Below are positions 7,493-15,316 of a stretch of 18,128 nt of DNA, piece by piece; within the stretch, counting starts at the first letter, position 1, and every line of letters starts with the position of its first letter. The notes below the pieces were generated by a model. The model was not told where the DNA came from and made no database searches. It worked only from the letters and a program-made list of their open reading frames with translations. The DNA lies in NCBI GenBank assembly GCA_002717305.1, contig PBDH01000002.1, positions 1-18,128 of the forward strand. The letters run 5' to 3'. This stretch comes from Gammaproteobacteria bacterium (GTDB taxonomy: Bacteria > Pseudomonadota > Gammaproteobacteria > Pseudomonadales > Litorivicinaceae). A program made the translations under genes and the position numbers.

Positions 7493-9724
7493 ATGAAAAC
7501 TTTTCTTATCATCTTCATGGCTTGCTTTGCGGCGCATCCAAATTCCTTGTTTGGAAAAGTTTCCTTCGCTTTTGAAAAAAGGAACTCCGCTTCGGAAATT
7601 CAGATCGAGCGAAACGGTGAGAGACTAAGTATGGCTTGGGAGCTCAAAAAAAACAAGCGGGCCAAGATCACTTTCGGGCTACGGTCTTCCGATGCTCTCA
7701 TCGAGTCCCTTCGGTTCGAGTCCGGAAAAGCAAGCAAGACGATCTTACAAAGAGCCAACCCCGATTTCCAACTCTTCATCGGCGAACGCAACCTTGCAAA
7801 GAACAAATGGACGGTCTTCTTTGACAACCCGGATACCCGCCCCTACTCAAGTGGGAGGCTAAAGCTAGACCTAAAAGACATAACAATCGATCAGCTCAAA
7901 AAACGGGCAACGGTCAAGTTCGGCAATCTCTCATTCGAAGATTTTTCGGGTCAGCTTTGGCTCACCGTTTATGCCGGGTCTCCCTTGGTTCACTTGGAAG
8001 CGGTCATCAAAACCGAAAAGCAGGCCCGGGCTATCGTGTATGCAGCCGGCCTTTCCTTACCCGAAGAATCCGTCCAATCCATTCGGTATCATCGGGCGGG
8101 GAAGAGTCTCGAATCCATTGATAAATCGGACTTGGCTTCTTATCGCGAATGGAAACACGTTGAACTCAACCGCAACGATGGAATTGGCAGGTCCAAGTTC
8201 AAGCAGAAAACCTCGCTCCTTTATGGAGGCAAGGACGCCGGTTTCCTGAAGGCAAAGTACCGGGCGGTCGGAGTCGAGCTCGAGGGTGGCTCGCTCACCG
8301 TATTCCCCTCCCCTCACAAGTTTCTCTATCCGCTTGATTTCGCCGAGAACTTCGGTGGGAATTACGCGTGGCGAAAAAAGGGAATAATCGAGACCGGTAT
8401 TCGACAGCCACCGCTTGGAGACGGCCGCTATCGGCCTTGGGTCAATGCTCCGCCCAAAACGGCACAGCATTTGGACCTGTTCTTTTTGGTTTCCGATGAC
8501 GGACCTTATGCATCGCTGGCTGAAGTCAAAAATTTCACCAACGATGACCGCTTCCCGGAGCTGAATGGTTACAAGCGCTTCTCCTCGCACTATCACTTTT
8601 GGCATACCCGCTCCTTGATCAAGGAACAAAAGCGCCTTGGTACCGACGAGATTCCCGAGCCATTCAAGGCGCCTCCCTTCGTTGCCAAAATCAAGGAAGC
8701 GGGCATCGACGTGATTCACTTGGCGGAATTCCACGGCGGACCAAGAACAGGTGAATCCCGTCTCACGGAATTACAAAAACTGCATGAGGAATGCAAAAGG
8801 TTATCGGACGGTAAACTCCTCGTGCTTCCGGGCGAGGAGCCCAACTGTCATCTGGGTGGTCATTGGATTTCGTTTTTCCCCCGCCCGGTCCATTGGATAT
8901 TCGGTGAAAAGGAAATCCGCCTTGCGGAGAAATCCCTTGGCCTCAAAACCGCTGGCAAACGTTTCGTCCACCGGGATGCCAAACTGGGAGCGGTTTATTT
9001 CATTCATTCTGCCGCTGACGTGCTCAAGCTCATGGAGGCCGAAGACGGATTGATGTGGACCGCACATCCCCGCATCAAGTCTTCGACGGGTTATCCGGAC
9101 AAATACAAGGGCGAGGCTTTTTATCAATCGCCACACTACTTGGGAGCGGCTTGGAAAGCGATGCCGGCCGATTACTCCAGGGATCGTCTAGGTGAACGCG
9201 TCCTCGATCTGCTCGACGACATGAACGACTGGGGACAGCCAAAAATGATTTTGGGGGAAGCGGATCTGTTCGAACTGAACAAGGAATCCGAATTATACGG
9301 GCACCTCAACGTAAACTACCTTAAGATGGATAAGCTCCCCCGGTTCGAAGAAGGATGGGATGAGGTTCTGGAGACTTTGCGGAAAGGAAGATACTTTACC
9401 AGCACGGGCGAAGTGCTGATCCCTTCGCTGCGGATCAATGGAAAGGAGTTTGCCAAGCAAGCGACTCCTGACGAGGGAGGAAAGATCAACCTCGAGGTCG
9501 AACTTCGTTGGACCTTCCCACTAAGCTTTGCGGAAATCATCGGAAGCGATGGTAAGAAAACCTACCGAGAACGGATCGAGCTTTCGGAAACGAGCGACTT
9601 TGGGACGCGAACGGTTCGCCATGCCTACTCTCCCAAGAAAGACTTAAAATGGTTTCGTTTTGAGGTTTGGGACGTCGCGGAGAACGGAGCCTTCACCCAG
9701 CCTGTGTATTTGAACCGACCTTAA
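7493..9724 (+). CDS. Secreted PHP-like (CehA/McbA-type) metallohydrolase-like protein
   Basis: This 743-residue protein has a signal peptide (MKTFLIIFMACFAAHPNSLFG region). About 350 N-terminal residues are mostly beta and resemble a sugar-binding or galactose-mutarotase-like sandwich; I do not recognise the family. Residues about 390-700 look like a PHP-type metallohydrolase of the CehA/McbA group. They contain H409-L-A-E-F-H414, then LPGEEPNCHLGGHW (Glu448/449, His453, His457), and M-W-T-A-H525-P-R, as expected for metal ligands. A late G-R-Y-F-T-S-T-G segment is followed by a beta domain, the usual C-terminal layout of the group. The reaction is unknown; a phosphoester or other ester bond on a glycan is possible. 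Only 15 bp separate it from the next sulfatase, so they are probably co-transcribed. The ATG start fits the signal peptide. Confidence 0.62.
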   Translation: MKTFLIIFMACFAAHPNSLFGKVSFAFEKRNSASEIQIERNGERLSMAWELKKNKRAKITFGLRSSDALIESLRFESGKASKTILQRANPDFQLFIGERNLAKNKWTVFFDNPDTRPYSSGRLKLDLKDITIDQLKKRATVKFGNLSFEDFSGQLWLTVYAGSPLVHLEAVIKTEKQARAIVYAAGLSLPEESVQSIRYHRAGKSLESIDKSDLASYREWKHVELNRNDGIGRSKFKQKTSLLYGGKDAGFLKAKYRAVGVELEGGSLTVFPSPHKFLYPLDFAENFGGNYAWRKKGIIETGIRQPPLGDGRYRPWVNAPPKTAQHLDLFFLVSDDGPYASLAEVKNFTNDDRFPELNGYKRFSSHYHFWHTRSLIKEQKRLGTDEIPEPFKAPPFVAKIKEAGIDVIHLAEFHGGPRTGESRLTELQKLHEECKRLSDGKLLVLPGEEPNCHLGGHWISFFPRPVHWIFGEKEIRLAEKSLGLKTAGKRFVHRDAKLGAVYFIHSAADVLKLMEAEDGLMWTAHPRIKSSTGYPDKYKGEAFYQSPHYLGAAWKAMPADYSRDRLGERVLDLLDDMNDWGQPKMILGEADLFELNKESELYGHLNVNYLKMDKLPRFEEGWDEVLETLRKGRYFTSTGEVLIPSLRINGKEFAKQATPDEGGKINLEVELRWTFPLSFAEIIGSDGKKTYRERIELSETSDFGTRTVRHAYSPKKDLKWFRFEVWDVAENGAFTQPVYLNRP

Positions 9725-9739
9725 CCTCCTTCCCTGTTT

Positions 9740-11137
9740 ATGAAACTGACGCTTCGATTATTCCTTCCCTCGCTCCTTTTTGCCGCAACTTGTTTGGGAG
9801 CTGTTGGAAAGCCCAACCTGGTGGTCTTCATCTCCGATGACCTAGGTCGACTGGATACCTCCATTCATGGATCTAAGGACGTACGCACGCCCACCATGGA
9901 TCTGCTTGCCGCAAGCGGCATGACCTTCGACGATGCCTACGTCGCTTCGCCATCCTGTTGCCCGAGCCGCTTCTCCTTGCTTACCGGCTTGATGCCTGCT
10001 CGACACGGTGCTCACCCCAACCATAGCCAGGTCAAACCGGGGACAAAGTTTCTAATGCCCATACTCAAGAACATGGGGTATCACGTCGCTTCCTTCGGCA
10101 AGGTGGCACATGGCAACAGGGACTTCGAAGGCATGGACTTCAACAACCCCAAACGGACCGGCATGTCCGTGGAGGTGGAAAAGTACTTCGGTAAGACGAA
10201 GATCGAGGGTCCCGTCTGCCTGTTGGTCGGGGATCGCCGGCCGCACGTCGAATGGACCAAGGAAATGAACTACGATCCCAAAAAAGTCACCTTGCCTCCC
10301 TTCTTCATCGATACCAAAGAGACTCGCGAGCACTGGGCCCGTTACCTAACCGATATTGAAGGCATGGACGAGGAAATGGGCCGGGTACTGAAATTCGCAA
10401 AGAAGAAGTTCGGAGATAATTTCATCTTTTTGTTCACCAGCGATCACGGTGGACAGTGGCCCTTCGGCAAATGGAACCTCTATGATTACGGTACGCGTGT
10501 CCCTTTGCAGGTCTACTGGCCCTCCAAGATCAAGGCGGGCCTCCGGACCAATGCCATGGTCAGCTGGGTGGATATTCTCCCAACCCTAATCGACTTGGCT
10601 GGCGGAAAGCTTCCGAAGGGCATCGATGGTCAATCCTTCGCCCCGGTTCTCCTTGGAAAAAAGAAAGTTCATCGTGAAAAGATCTTCACTACCAACACGG
10701 GCGACAAGGAGATGAACGTCTTTCCCATCCGGAGCGTCCGTATTGGCAAGTACAAGTATATCCATAACCTAACCCCCGATGCCTATCACACCAACCATTC
10801 TGACCGCCTGCGCTCGGACGGACGGGGAGCCTACTGGCACTCCTGGTATGCGGCCGCCAAGACCGACCCCAAGGCCGCCGCCATCGTGAAGAGCTACCAT
10901 ACCCGGCCCGAGTTCGAACTCTTCGACTTGGAAAAGGATCCAAATGAACTCAAAAACCTGGCCGGCCACCCCAAGCACAAGGCCAAGCTGGCCGAACTAA
11001 AAACCGAGCTCAAGAAATGGACAACAGCCCAAGGGGACGACCTCAAACCTCACCAAGCCCCCTACCCGACTTCCGCACCGATCCCCGAGATCAACCGTCA
11101 GCCCAAGAAAAAGAAAGCGAAGCCACAGTCAAAGTGA
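9740..11137 (+). CDS. Secreted type I sulfatase, heparan N-sulfatase-like
   Basis: This 465-residue enzyme has a signal peptide (MKLTLRLFLPSLLFAATCLGA). Metal ligands Asp33-Asp34 lie in FISDDLG. The formylglycine motif is C73-C-P-S-R within SCCPSRFSLLTG; Cys73 is the modifiable residue and Cys74 occupies the variable position. SFGKVAHG and FTSDHGG supply further active-site Lys, His and Asp residues. The overall layout and the C-terminal ELFDLEKDPNELKNLAGHP segment are close to the N-sulfoglucosamine sulfohydrolase-like group (SulfAtlas S1_8 type). It may desulfate an aminosugar or related residue, but the substrate is inferred only. The tail is rich in Lys and Pro. It is the second gene of a likely operon with the PHP-like protein, and its stop lies in a hairpin shared with the convergent gene. 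Confidence 0.9.
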   Translation: MKLTLRLFLPSLLFAATCLGAVGKPNLVVFISDDLGRLDTSIHGSKDVRTPTMDLLAASGMTFDDAYVASPSCCPSRFSLLTGLMPARHGAHPNHSQVKPGTKFLMPILKNMGYHVASFGKVAHGNRDFEGMDFNNPKRTGMSVEVEKYFGKTKIEGPVCLLVGDRRPHVEWTKEMNYDPKKVTLPPFFIDTKETREHWARYLTDIEGMDEEMGRVLKFAKKKFGDNFIFLFTSDHGGQWPFGKWNLYDYGTRVPLQVYWPSKIKAGLRTNAMVSWVDILPTLIDLAGGKLPKGIDGQSFAPVLLGKKKVHREKIFTTNTGDKEMNVFPIRSVRIGKYKYIHNLTPDAYHTNHSDRLRSDGRGAYWHSWYAAAKTDPKAAAIVKSYHTRPEFELFDLEKDPNELKNLAGHPKHKAKLAELKTELKKWTTAQGDDLKPHQAPYPTSAPIPEINRQPKKKKAKPQSK

Positions 11138-11162
11138 GAGGCCGCCGAGGCCCCGTCACTTT
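11131..11162. terminator. Bidirectional terminator hairpin overlapping both stop codons
   Basis: AAAGTGA (11131-11137) pairs perfectly with TCACTTT (11156-11162). An inner GGCC (11140-11143) pairs with GGCC (11149-11152) around a GCCGA loop, with a small internal loop between the stems. The hairpin contains the TGA stops of both convergent genes. Read from either strand, the stem ends in a short T run (TTT). This fits a compact two-way intrinsic terminator, although the T tract is short. Confidence 0.5.
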
Positions 11163-13891
11163 ACGATGGCACGGGGAATCTGACCATGCCTGCGTGCCCG
11201 CATTTCCGCAAGGAGAACCCGGTTGATCAATAGACCCCGCTCGTGAGCCCCTTCAGCCAGTGCTCGAAGCACCTTATCTTTCAACACAGCATTGAATTCC
11301 GCGAACATCAGCAACGGGTGTATGCGAACCCCTCCGATTCCGTCTGCGGGGTCTACGTTCGGATGCTTGGAGGCCCGGGGAAGCGGACGCCATTGGTTGT
11401 ATTTAGGTAGAACCATCTCGTTGAAAGTACGGGCTAGATCACCCATCCGTTTGGGAGTCATTATATGCCCATAACGACCTGACTCGTAATGCATGTAGAA
11501 CGACTTCATCGTGAAATTCATGTGGGCGCGGTCTTCACCACGCACCTGACCTTTTCCGCGCGGCGTGTTCGTTTCGTAATCCTTGGCCATCGGGTTCACG
11601 CAGTTGGGCTGGTATCCCCACGCGCGGTACCACTTGTCCGGCTCCTTCAAGTACTGTCCGTCATGGCCGGGCGCATAGAACTGAAAGGTATTGAACCAAC
11701 TCTTGAGGATCTTCTCGGCGCAGGCATCGATCGCACGGGCTGAGTCTGCGTCGCCAAAGGTCTCGGCCGCCCGGGCCGCAAATCCGGCACAGGAAGTCGC
11801 AGCCACGAAACGATTGATCCCCGCACGCCGTTCTTTCGGCTTGGGCTTGGGGTTCGCCTGCAGGAAGACCGTCATGGCTTCCTCGTCTTTGACCGATCTG
11901 CGAGCCTGCTCCCAGACTTCCCGATCGGCCAGATAGCGATCGTTGTCTTTATGGAACGCAGTGTAATTGTGCCAGATGAATTCGGTCTGAAAATTGAACA
12001 GCTTATGGTCCTTGTAGTCTGCGTAGTTGAGGGCCAGTTCTCGGACGTAACGTTCGGCCCGCTGACGATAGGTCGCCCCGAGCCTGCAGGGATCGCCATC
12101 GGGAACGATCTCGTCCCATATCTCGGGATGCAGGGAGACGCAGTAGGCTGCTAGGGAGGGCATGATCATGCGCGCATTGGCCGCATCGCTGGTGTGCGAA
12201 ATCTCATTACGAACGTACTCATGCCGCTCATTGAAGTACTTGCCGCCTTGATCCGCCTCCGATTGGAAGCCTCCCTCGGGGAATACGCAGAAGTCATGCA
12301 GGTTCAGGTAGCGTTGGTACGATCCGCCGAACCGGACGCCATACTTGGTTCCGTTCGCCTCGAAGCCGTTGCGCATAAGGATGGCAGGGTCCGCAATGCG
12401 GAGCAGATGATCCAGAACCTCTTTGCGACGGGTGATCAGGAAAATCCTGGCCGGTATGGCCCAATCCGGCAGGGAGAAAATGGGGTCCGCCCGGGTGCCG
12501 AAGCCATGGGCGTTGTAGCCGGCGACGTAGCCCGCCAGCGCTTCGCTCTCGGTATCAGACAGGGGCTTGCTCAGGTCATTCGACAAAGCATCGGCCAAGG
12601 CCTTCGGATCTTTGCTTCGCGTACCGGGAAACCCGGGCGTATTGGGGCGACCATGAGGATGGCGGGGGGCGGGAACAAAAGCTCTTAGCTCAGCCAGGTC
12701 AGCCGCCTCTAGCCTGCCTTTGCGAAACTGGCTGATCAACGATTTCCCTCGGGCAAAAAGGCTAAGCTTCGAAGCCGTTCCCAATCTGCCGATGACATAG
12801 CTTCCCTTGCGCCCGCAGGCAAACCATTCGATACGATCGTCGGTTCGCGCTATGAGGATCGTTTCGGGTCCGAGATCCTTTGATACCCGGGCTGTGTACA
12901 TCATGTAATCGGGGGTACGGAAGGGATTCATGCCGCTCCCGTCGTCGCGCTTTTTGTTGCGGTTTCCATGGCGCCCCAAAACGAACAACTGGCCATCCAC
13001 GGCAAAACCTGCATACGCCCTTGGATCAATGATGCTAAGGGTCAGAGCCGCCGCATCTCCATCTGCCAACGTCAACCCTTCGAGATCGTAGAGAGTATAG
13101 CCGGCATTGTCCTTGGGGATGAATTGAGCCAGTGCAGGAAACGCAGCCCCACTGTTTTCCAGCGAGCCCGCCACGGGCACCGATTTGAGATAACGGAAAT
13201 CCTCATAACCTCGAATGATGAAACGATGTTTTCCCTCGGTATCCAAGGTGTCTACCAGCGGTAGATGGCGTGCGATCGCCTCCGCGCCAGTTCGACGGAT
13301 TGGTGAAATTTGAATGGCTGCATTGTCCAAAACGTTCCGCCCCCGGTAGCGTGCAGTTAGACCAATTCGTTTTCCGATCTGGGGATGACCTTTCTCGACG
13401 GTGAAGGTAAAGGTCTGTCGAAACAGTTCGTCGCTGCGGGCCGTGTACCGGGCAGTGCCCAGGGGCAACCGCCGATCCTTGTCGATTGCATACACGTCGA
13501 GGTAGTACATGGCTTCCCCGCCGTTGCGACTAAGGGCAATGAGGGAAACCTGGTACTGCTTGCCCGCTTCAATCGTAACCGTGCTTTCCGTGGTTGCATG
13601 AATGTATCCATCACTGCTGACCTGCAGCAGGTGTTGGTTGTGCAATCGATCCAACAGGGGAGCGACCGGATGACCCTCCCAACCGCCGGAGTTGCGAAAG
13701 TGCCTGGACTGTCCGAGTTCTTCGAATACCGGCCCGGATGGAATCACCTGGGCTCGGGCATCCTTGCGCCCTCCAATGGTCCACCCGTCGAAATTTCCGG
13801 ATTCAAAACCAGGGTTGGGGAAAGGTTCAGCCAAAATGGCAGTGATGGAAAATAACCATCCCAATAAACAACTTGTACTCAAACCCTTCAT
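11156..13891 (-). CDS. Large secreted protein with N-terminal carbohydrate-binding-like module, catalytic family unknown
   Basis: This 911-residue protein has a signal peptide (MKGLSTSCLLGWLFSITAILA, cleavage about after residue 21). The mature N-terminus opens with NPGFESGNFDGW and runs to about residue 190. This is the typical start of CBM4/9-like (CenC-type) jelly-roll modules, which bind glycans. A second beta-rich part (about 195-400) follows. The C-terminal half (about 415-911) is predicted by eye to be mainly helical. It is rich in Trp, Tyr and His (for example FQTEFIWHNYTAFHKDNDRY and KWYRAWGYQPNC), as seen in (alpha/alpha) toroid lyases and hydrolases. I cannot place it in a named PL or GH family. 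It converges on the heparan-N-sulfatase-like gene and may act on the backbone of the same glycan. The ATG is fixed by the signal peptide. Confidence 0.6.
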   Translation of the reverse strand: MKGLSTSCLLGWLFSITAILAEPFPNPGFESGNFDGWTIGGRKDARAQVIPSGPVFEELGQSRHFRNSGGWEGHPVAPLLDRLHNQHLLQVSSDGYIHATTESTVTIEAGKQYQVSLIALSRNGGEAMYYLDVYAIDKDRRLPLGTARYTARSDELFRQTFTFTVEKGHPQIGKRIGLTARYRGRNVLDNAAIQISPIRRTGAEAIARHLPLVDTLDTEGKHRFIIRGYEDFRYLKSVPVAGSLENSGAAFPALAQFIPKDNAGYTLYDLEGLTLADGDAAALTLSIIDPRAYAGFAVDGQLFVLGRHGNRNKKRDDGSGMNPFRTPDYMMYTARVSKDLGPETILIARTDDRIEWFACGRKGSYVIGRLGTASKLSLFARGKSLISQFRKGRLEAADLAELRAFVPAPRHPHGRPNTPGFPGTRSKDPKALADALSNDLSKPLSDTESEALAGYVAGYNAHGFGTRADPIFSLPDWAIPARIFLITRRKEVLDHLLRIADPAILMRNGFEANGTKYGVRFGGSYQRYLNLHDFCVFPEGGFQSEADQGGKYFNERHEYVRNEISHTSDAANARMIMPSLAAYCVSLHPEIWDEIVPDGDPCRLGATYRQRAERYVRELALNYADYKDHKLFNFQTEFIWHNYTAFHKDNDRYLADREVWEQARRSVKDEEAMTVFLQANPKPKPKERRAGINRFVAATSCAGFAARAAETFGDADSARAIDACAEKILKSWFNTFQFYAPGHDGQYLKEPDKWYRAWGYQPNCVNPMAKDYETNTPRGKGQVRGEDRAHMNFTMKSFYMHYESGRYGHIMTPKRMGDLARTFNEMVLPKYNQWRPLPRASKHPNVDPADGIGGVRIHPLLMFAEFNAVLKDKVLRALAEGAHERGLLINRVLLAEMRARRHGQIPRAIVK

Positions 13892-14120
13892 TCAAAGCTT
13901 ATAGAGCCACAAGACTTTTTAATCGTAAAGAAAGATGCTCCTATTCGGCTAACTTGCCTATCAAAGGAGCAGATACGCAAAGACAAGAATGGACTGGCGC
14001 AGTTGGGCAGGTAGTCAAGGTGGTTGGTATCAAAAGCCAGTCAGATTGAGCCGGATCGAACCACCGATCTTCAGAGATCGAAACCTAAGGTTTCCGGGCT
14101 GGCTTGCGCCCAGTTATGGG
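13892..14120. other. Intergenic region with clustered inverted repeats, possible structured RNA
   Basis: This 229-bp spacer is both the trailer of the upstream DUF1080 gene and the leader of the 911-residue protein gene, both on the minus strand. It holds several perfect complementary pairs: GACTGGC 13992-13998 with GCCAGTC 14036-14042; GGTGGTT 14019-14025 with AACCACC 14059-14065; CGATCT 14065-14070 with AGATCG 14075-14080; and GAAACCT 14080-14086 with AGGTTTC 14088-14094. An outer arm AGCC-GGA (14049-14055) pairs with TCC-GGCT (14093-14100, one bulge), and AAGCC (14034-14038) with GGCTT (14101-14105). The first two pairs interleave like a pseudoknot. It could be a terminator complex, a leader element or a small RNA. 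It matches no family I know. Confidence 0.4.
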
Positions 14121-14876
14121 TTATTTCTTAAGCTTCTTAAGCTCCACCTTGCGGAATTCCACAGGGTGGCTTTCCGACTGAAGAGAGATGGTGCCTCCTT
14201 CGAGAAGCGTACCATCGTCGAGTTGCGGCTTTGTATATTCCATGACCGTTTCACCATTGACGACGTGCTTGATCGACTTGCTTCCCCGCACCTCGATCTC
14301 AACCGTAACCCACTGGTCGCCGTGGTAAGTCTTGCTCTTGCTGCTTAGGCAGTGGCGCTTGAGCAATTTTTTGTTCATCACGACGTCCGTACCCGGTGTG
14401 CATAGGTTGGCCGTGGTTCGCTTGCCCTCCCCTTTTCCGCCCAAAAGCTGAACTTCAATGGAGTCGGGAAAGTCCTGCCCCTTGTCCATGCTCTCGGGTG
14501 TTTGGCCGTGAATCATGACACCGCTGTTTCGGAAAGCCCATCCGGGGCCACCGGCTACCTGATCGCCAAGGAAACGATACTCGACCCGGATGACGTAGTG
14601 GGAGAAAGGTGTTTTGTAAAAGATATGGCCAAAGGTTTCGTCGAATTTCTCGTACTTGTCGTAGGATACCCGGATCGCCCCGTCCTTCACGGAAAATGTA
14701 TCGTTGTGGTTGATCCCCGCCTCATGACCGCGGATCTTGATGGTCCAGTCGGACAAATCCTTGCCATTGAAAAGTTGGATCCATTCACCATCTTTGTTGG
14801 CCGCATGACCGAAGGATACGAGAAGGAGAAGACTGGCGACAGCTGAGCCGCATTTTGCAATATGGTTCGTAATCAT
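14121..14876 (-). CDS. Secreted DUF1080 (3-keto-disaccharide hydrolase-like) protein
   Basis: This 251-residue protein has a signal peptide (MITNHIAKCGSAVASLLLLVSFGHA) followed by one DUF1080 beta-sandwich domain. Family marks are IQLFNGKDLSDWTIK, then FSVKDGAIRV and the RNSGVMIHGQ strand. DSIEVQLLGG and the closing GGTISLQSESHPVEFRKVEL follow. The RNSG and E-V-Q-L motifs are typical of the DUF1080 subgroup found beside glycan-degrading genes, and the histidines and glutamate there are candidate sugar-contacting residues. It differs clearly from the other DUF1080 protein in the window, so the two are not recent duplicates. The start is set at 14876 because an upstream in-frame ATG (14969) would run into the coding sequence of the FmdB-like gene and hide the signal peptide. 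It lies 28 bp after that gene, probably in one transcript. Confidence 0.85.
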   Translation of the reverse strand: MITNHIAKCGSAVASLLLLVSFGHAANKDGEWIQLFNGKDLSDWTIKIRGHEAGINHNDTFSVKDGAIRVSYDKYEKFDETFGHIFYKTPFSHYVIRVEYRFLGDQVAGGPGWAFRNSGVMIHGQTPESMDKGQDFPDSIEVQLLGGKGEGKRTTANLCTPGTDVVMNKKLLKRHCLSSKSKTYHGDQWVTVEIEVRGSKSIKHVVNGETVMEYTKPQLDDGTLLEGGTISLQSESHPVEFRKVELKKLKK

Positions 14877-14904
14877 AAGTAAAACTTTAGGTATGACTCC
14901 CTCT

Positions 14905-15147
14905 TCAGCAACAACTGCAACCGCCACCGCTGGGTTTGGATTTGGGCATATTGGAGAGCGTGGACTCATCGTTTTGTGGCTCCTCGCGTGAAATGAGTCG
15001 GCGAACGGGAGCGAAGGGTGGAGTTTCGCCCATTCGATGCTTGGCCAAAGAGCACAATTCGCCCCATGTGGTTAAAGTCTCTTTGATACTGTGGCTAACG
15101 GTAAGCGTTTCTCCGTTCGCATCGCAATGGTAGTCGTAAGTGATCAT
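14905..15147 (-). CDS. Atypical FmdB-like zinc-ribbon protein
   Basis: This 80-residue protein starts MITYDYHCDANGE, close to the (M-P-x-Y-D-Y-x-C-x-x-C-G) opening of the FmdB/CxxC_CxxC_SSSS zinc-ribbon family. The usual second Cys of the first knuckle is Asn11, and the second knuckle is reduced to one Cys (Cys32, in TTWGELC). The pattern H-S-x-x-E-T-x-T-T-W-G-E-L-C-x-L-A and later A-P-V-R-R-L-I occurs in a known divergent branch of the family. The C-terminus is GGGCSCC (Cys77, 79, 80), which could restore metal binding. It is cytoplasmic, with no signal peptide. The start at 15147 is preferred over 15186 because the family begins at this Met-(I/P)-T-Y-D-Y. FmdB proteins are only tentatively regulatory. 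Being upstream of a secreted DUF1080 gene is unusual. Confidence 0.75.
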   Translation of the reverse strand: MITYDYHCDANGETLTVSHSIKETLTTWGELCSLAKHRMGETPPFAPVRRLISREEPQNDESTLSNMPKSKPSGGGCSCC

Positions 15148-15316
15148 AAATGTGTATTGATTAATAAGTAAAAATTCTGAGAACAATTTGATTTAACAAA
15201 ATTTGCATATGCTTTGACTAGCTAAAAGTGCATCAGAAGCAAAAATTAGAGTAAGAATTTGTTTGAGGGAATCCATTGAGAGTAAGAAAATGAAAACTCA
15301 TAACATTTAAAACATT
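15148..15316. other. Divergent AT-rich intergenic region, 169 bp
   Basis: This spacer lies between the FmdB-like/DUF1080 pair (-) and the lectin-fold/sulfatase pair (+). It is markedly AT-rich and presumably carries both promoters. A TTGACT near 15216-15221 on the plus strand resembles a -35 but has no good -10 at the usual spacing. No ribosome-binding site precedes either start. Confidence 0.4.

Noticed and set aside
8057..8734. Long open frame on the minus strand inside the PHP-like gene
   Set aside because: It is antisense to a well-supported coding sequence, has no recognisable domain and starts and stops arbitrarily.
12194..12688. Open frame of 164 codons on the plus strand inside the 911-residue protein gene
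   Set aside because: It is a shadow of the higher-GC minus-strand gene; the residue composition is unlike a real protein and no signal or domain is visible.
14053..14062. GGTTCGATCC on the minus strand, like a tRNA T-arm, near a D-arm-like stretch on the plus strand
   Set aside because: The flanking bases do not form a 5-bp T-stem, the D-arm-like stretch is on the opposite strand, and no cloverleaf or anticodon arm can be drawn.
13989..14348. Plus-strand open frame crossing the intergenic region into the DUF1080 gene
   Set aside because: Most of it is antisense to the DUF1080 gene, and the intergenic part is better explained by inverted repeats.
14877..14969. Longer N-terminus for the second DUF1080 protein
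   Set aside because: It would overlap the FmdB-like coding sequence in another frame (its Gly/Cys tail gives a Pro/Ala/Val-rich shadow), and it would bury the signal peptide that starts at 14876.
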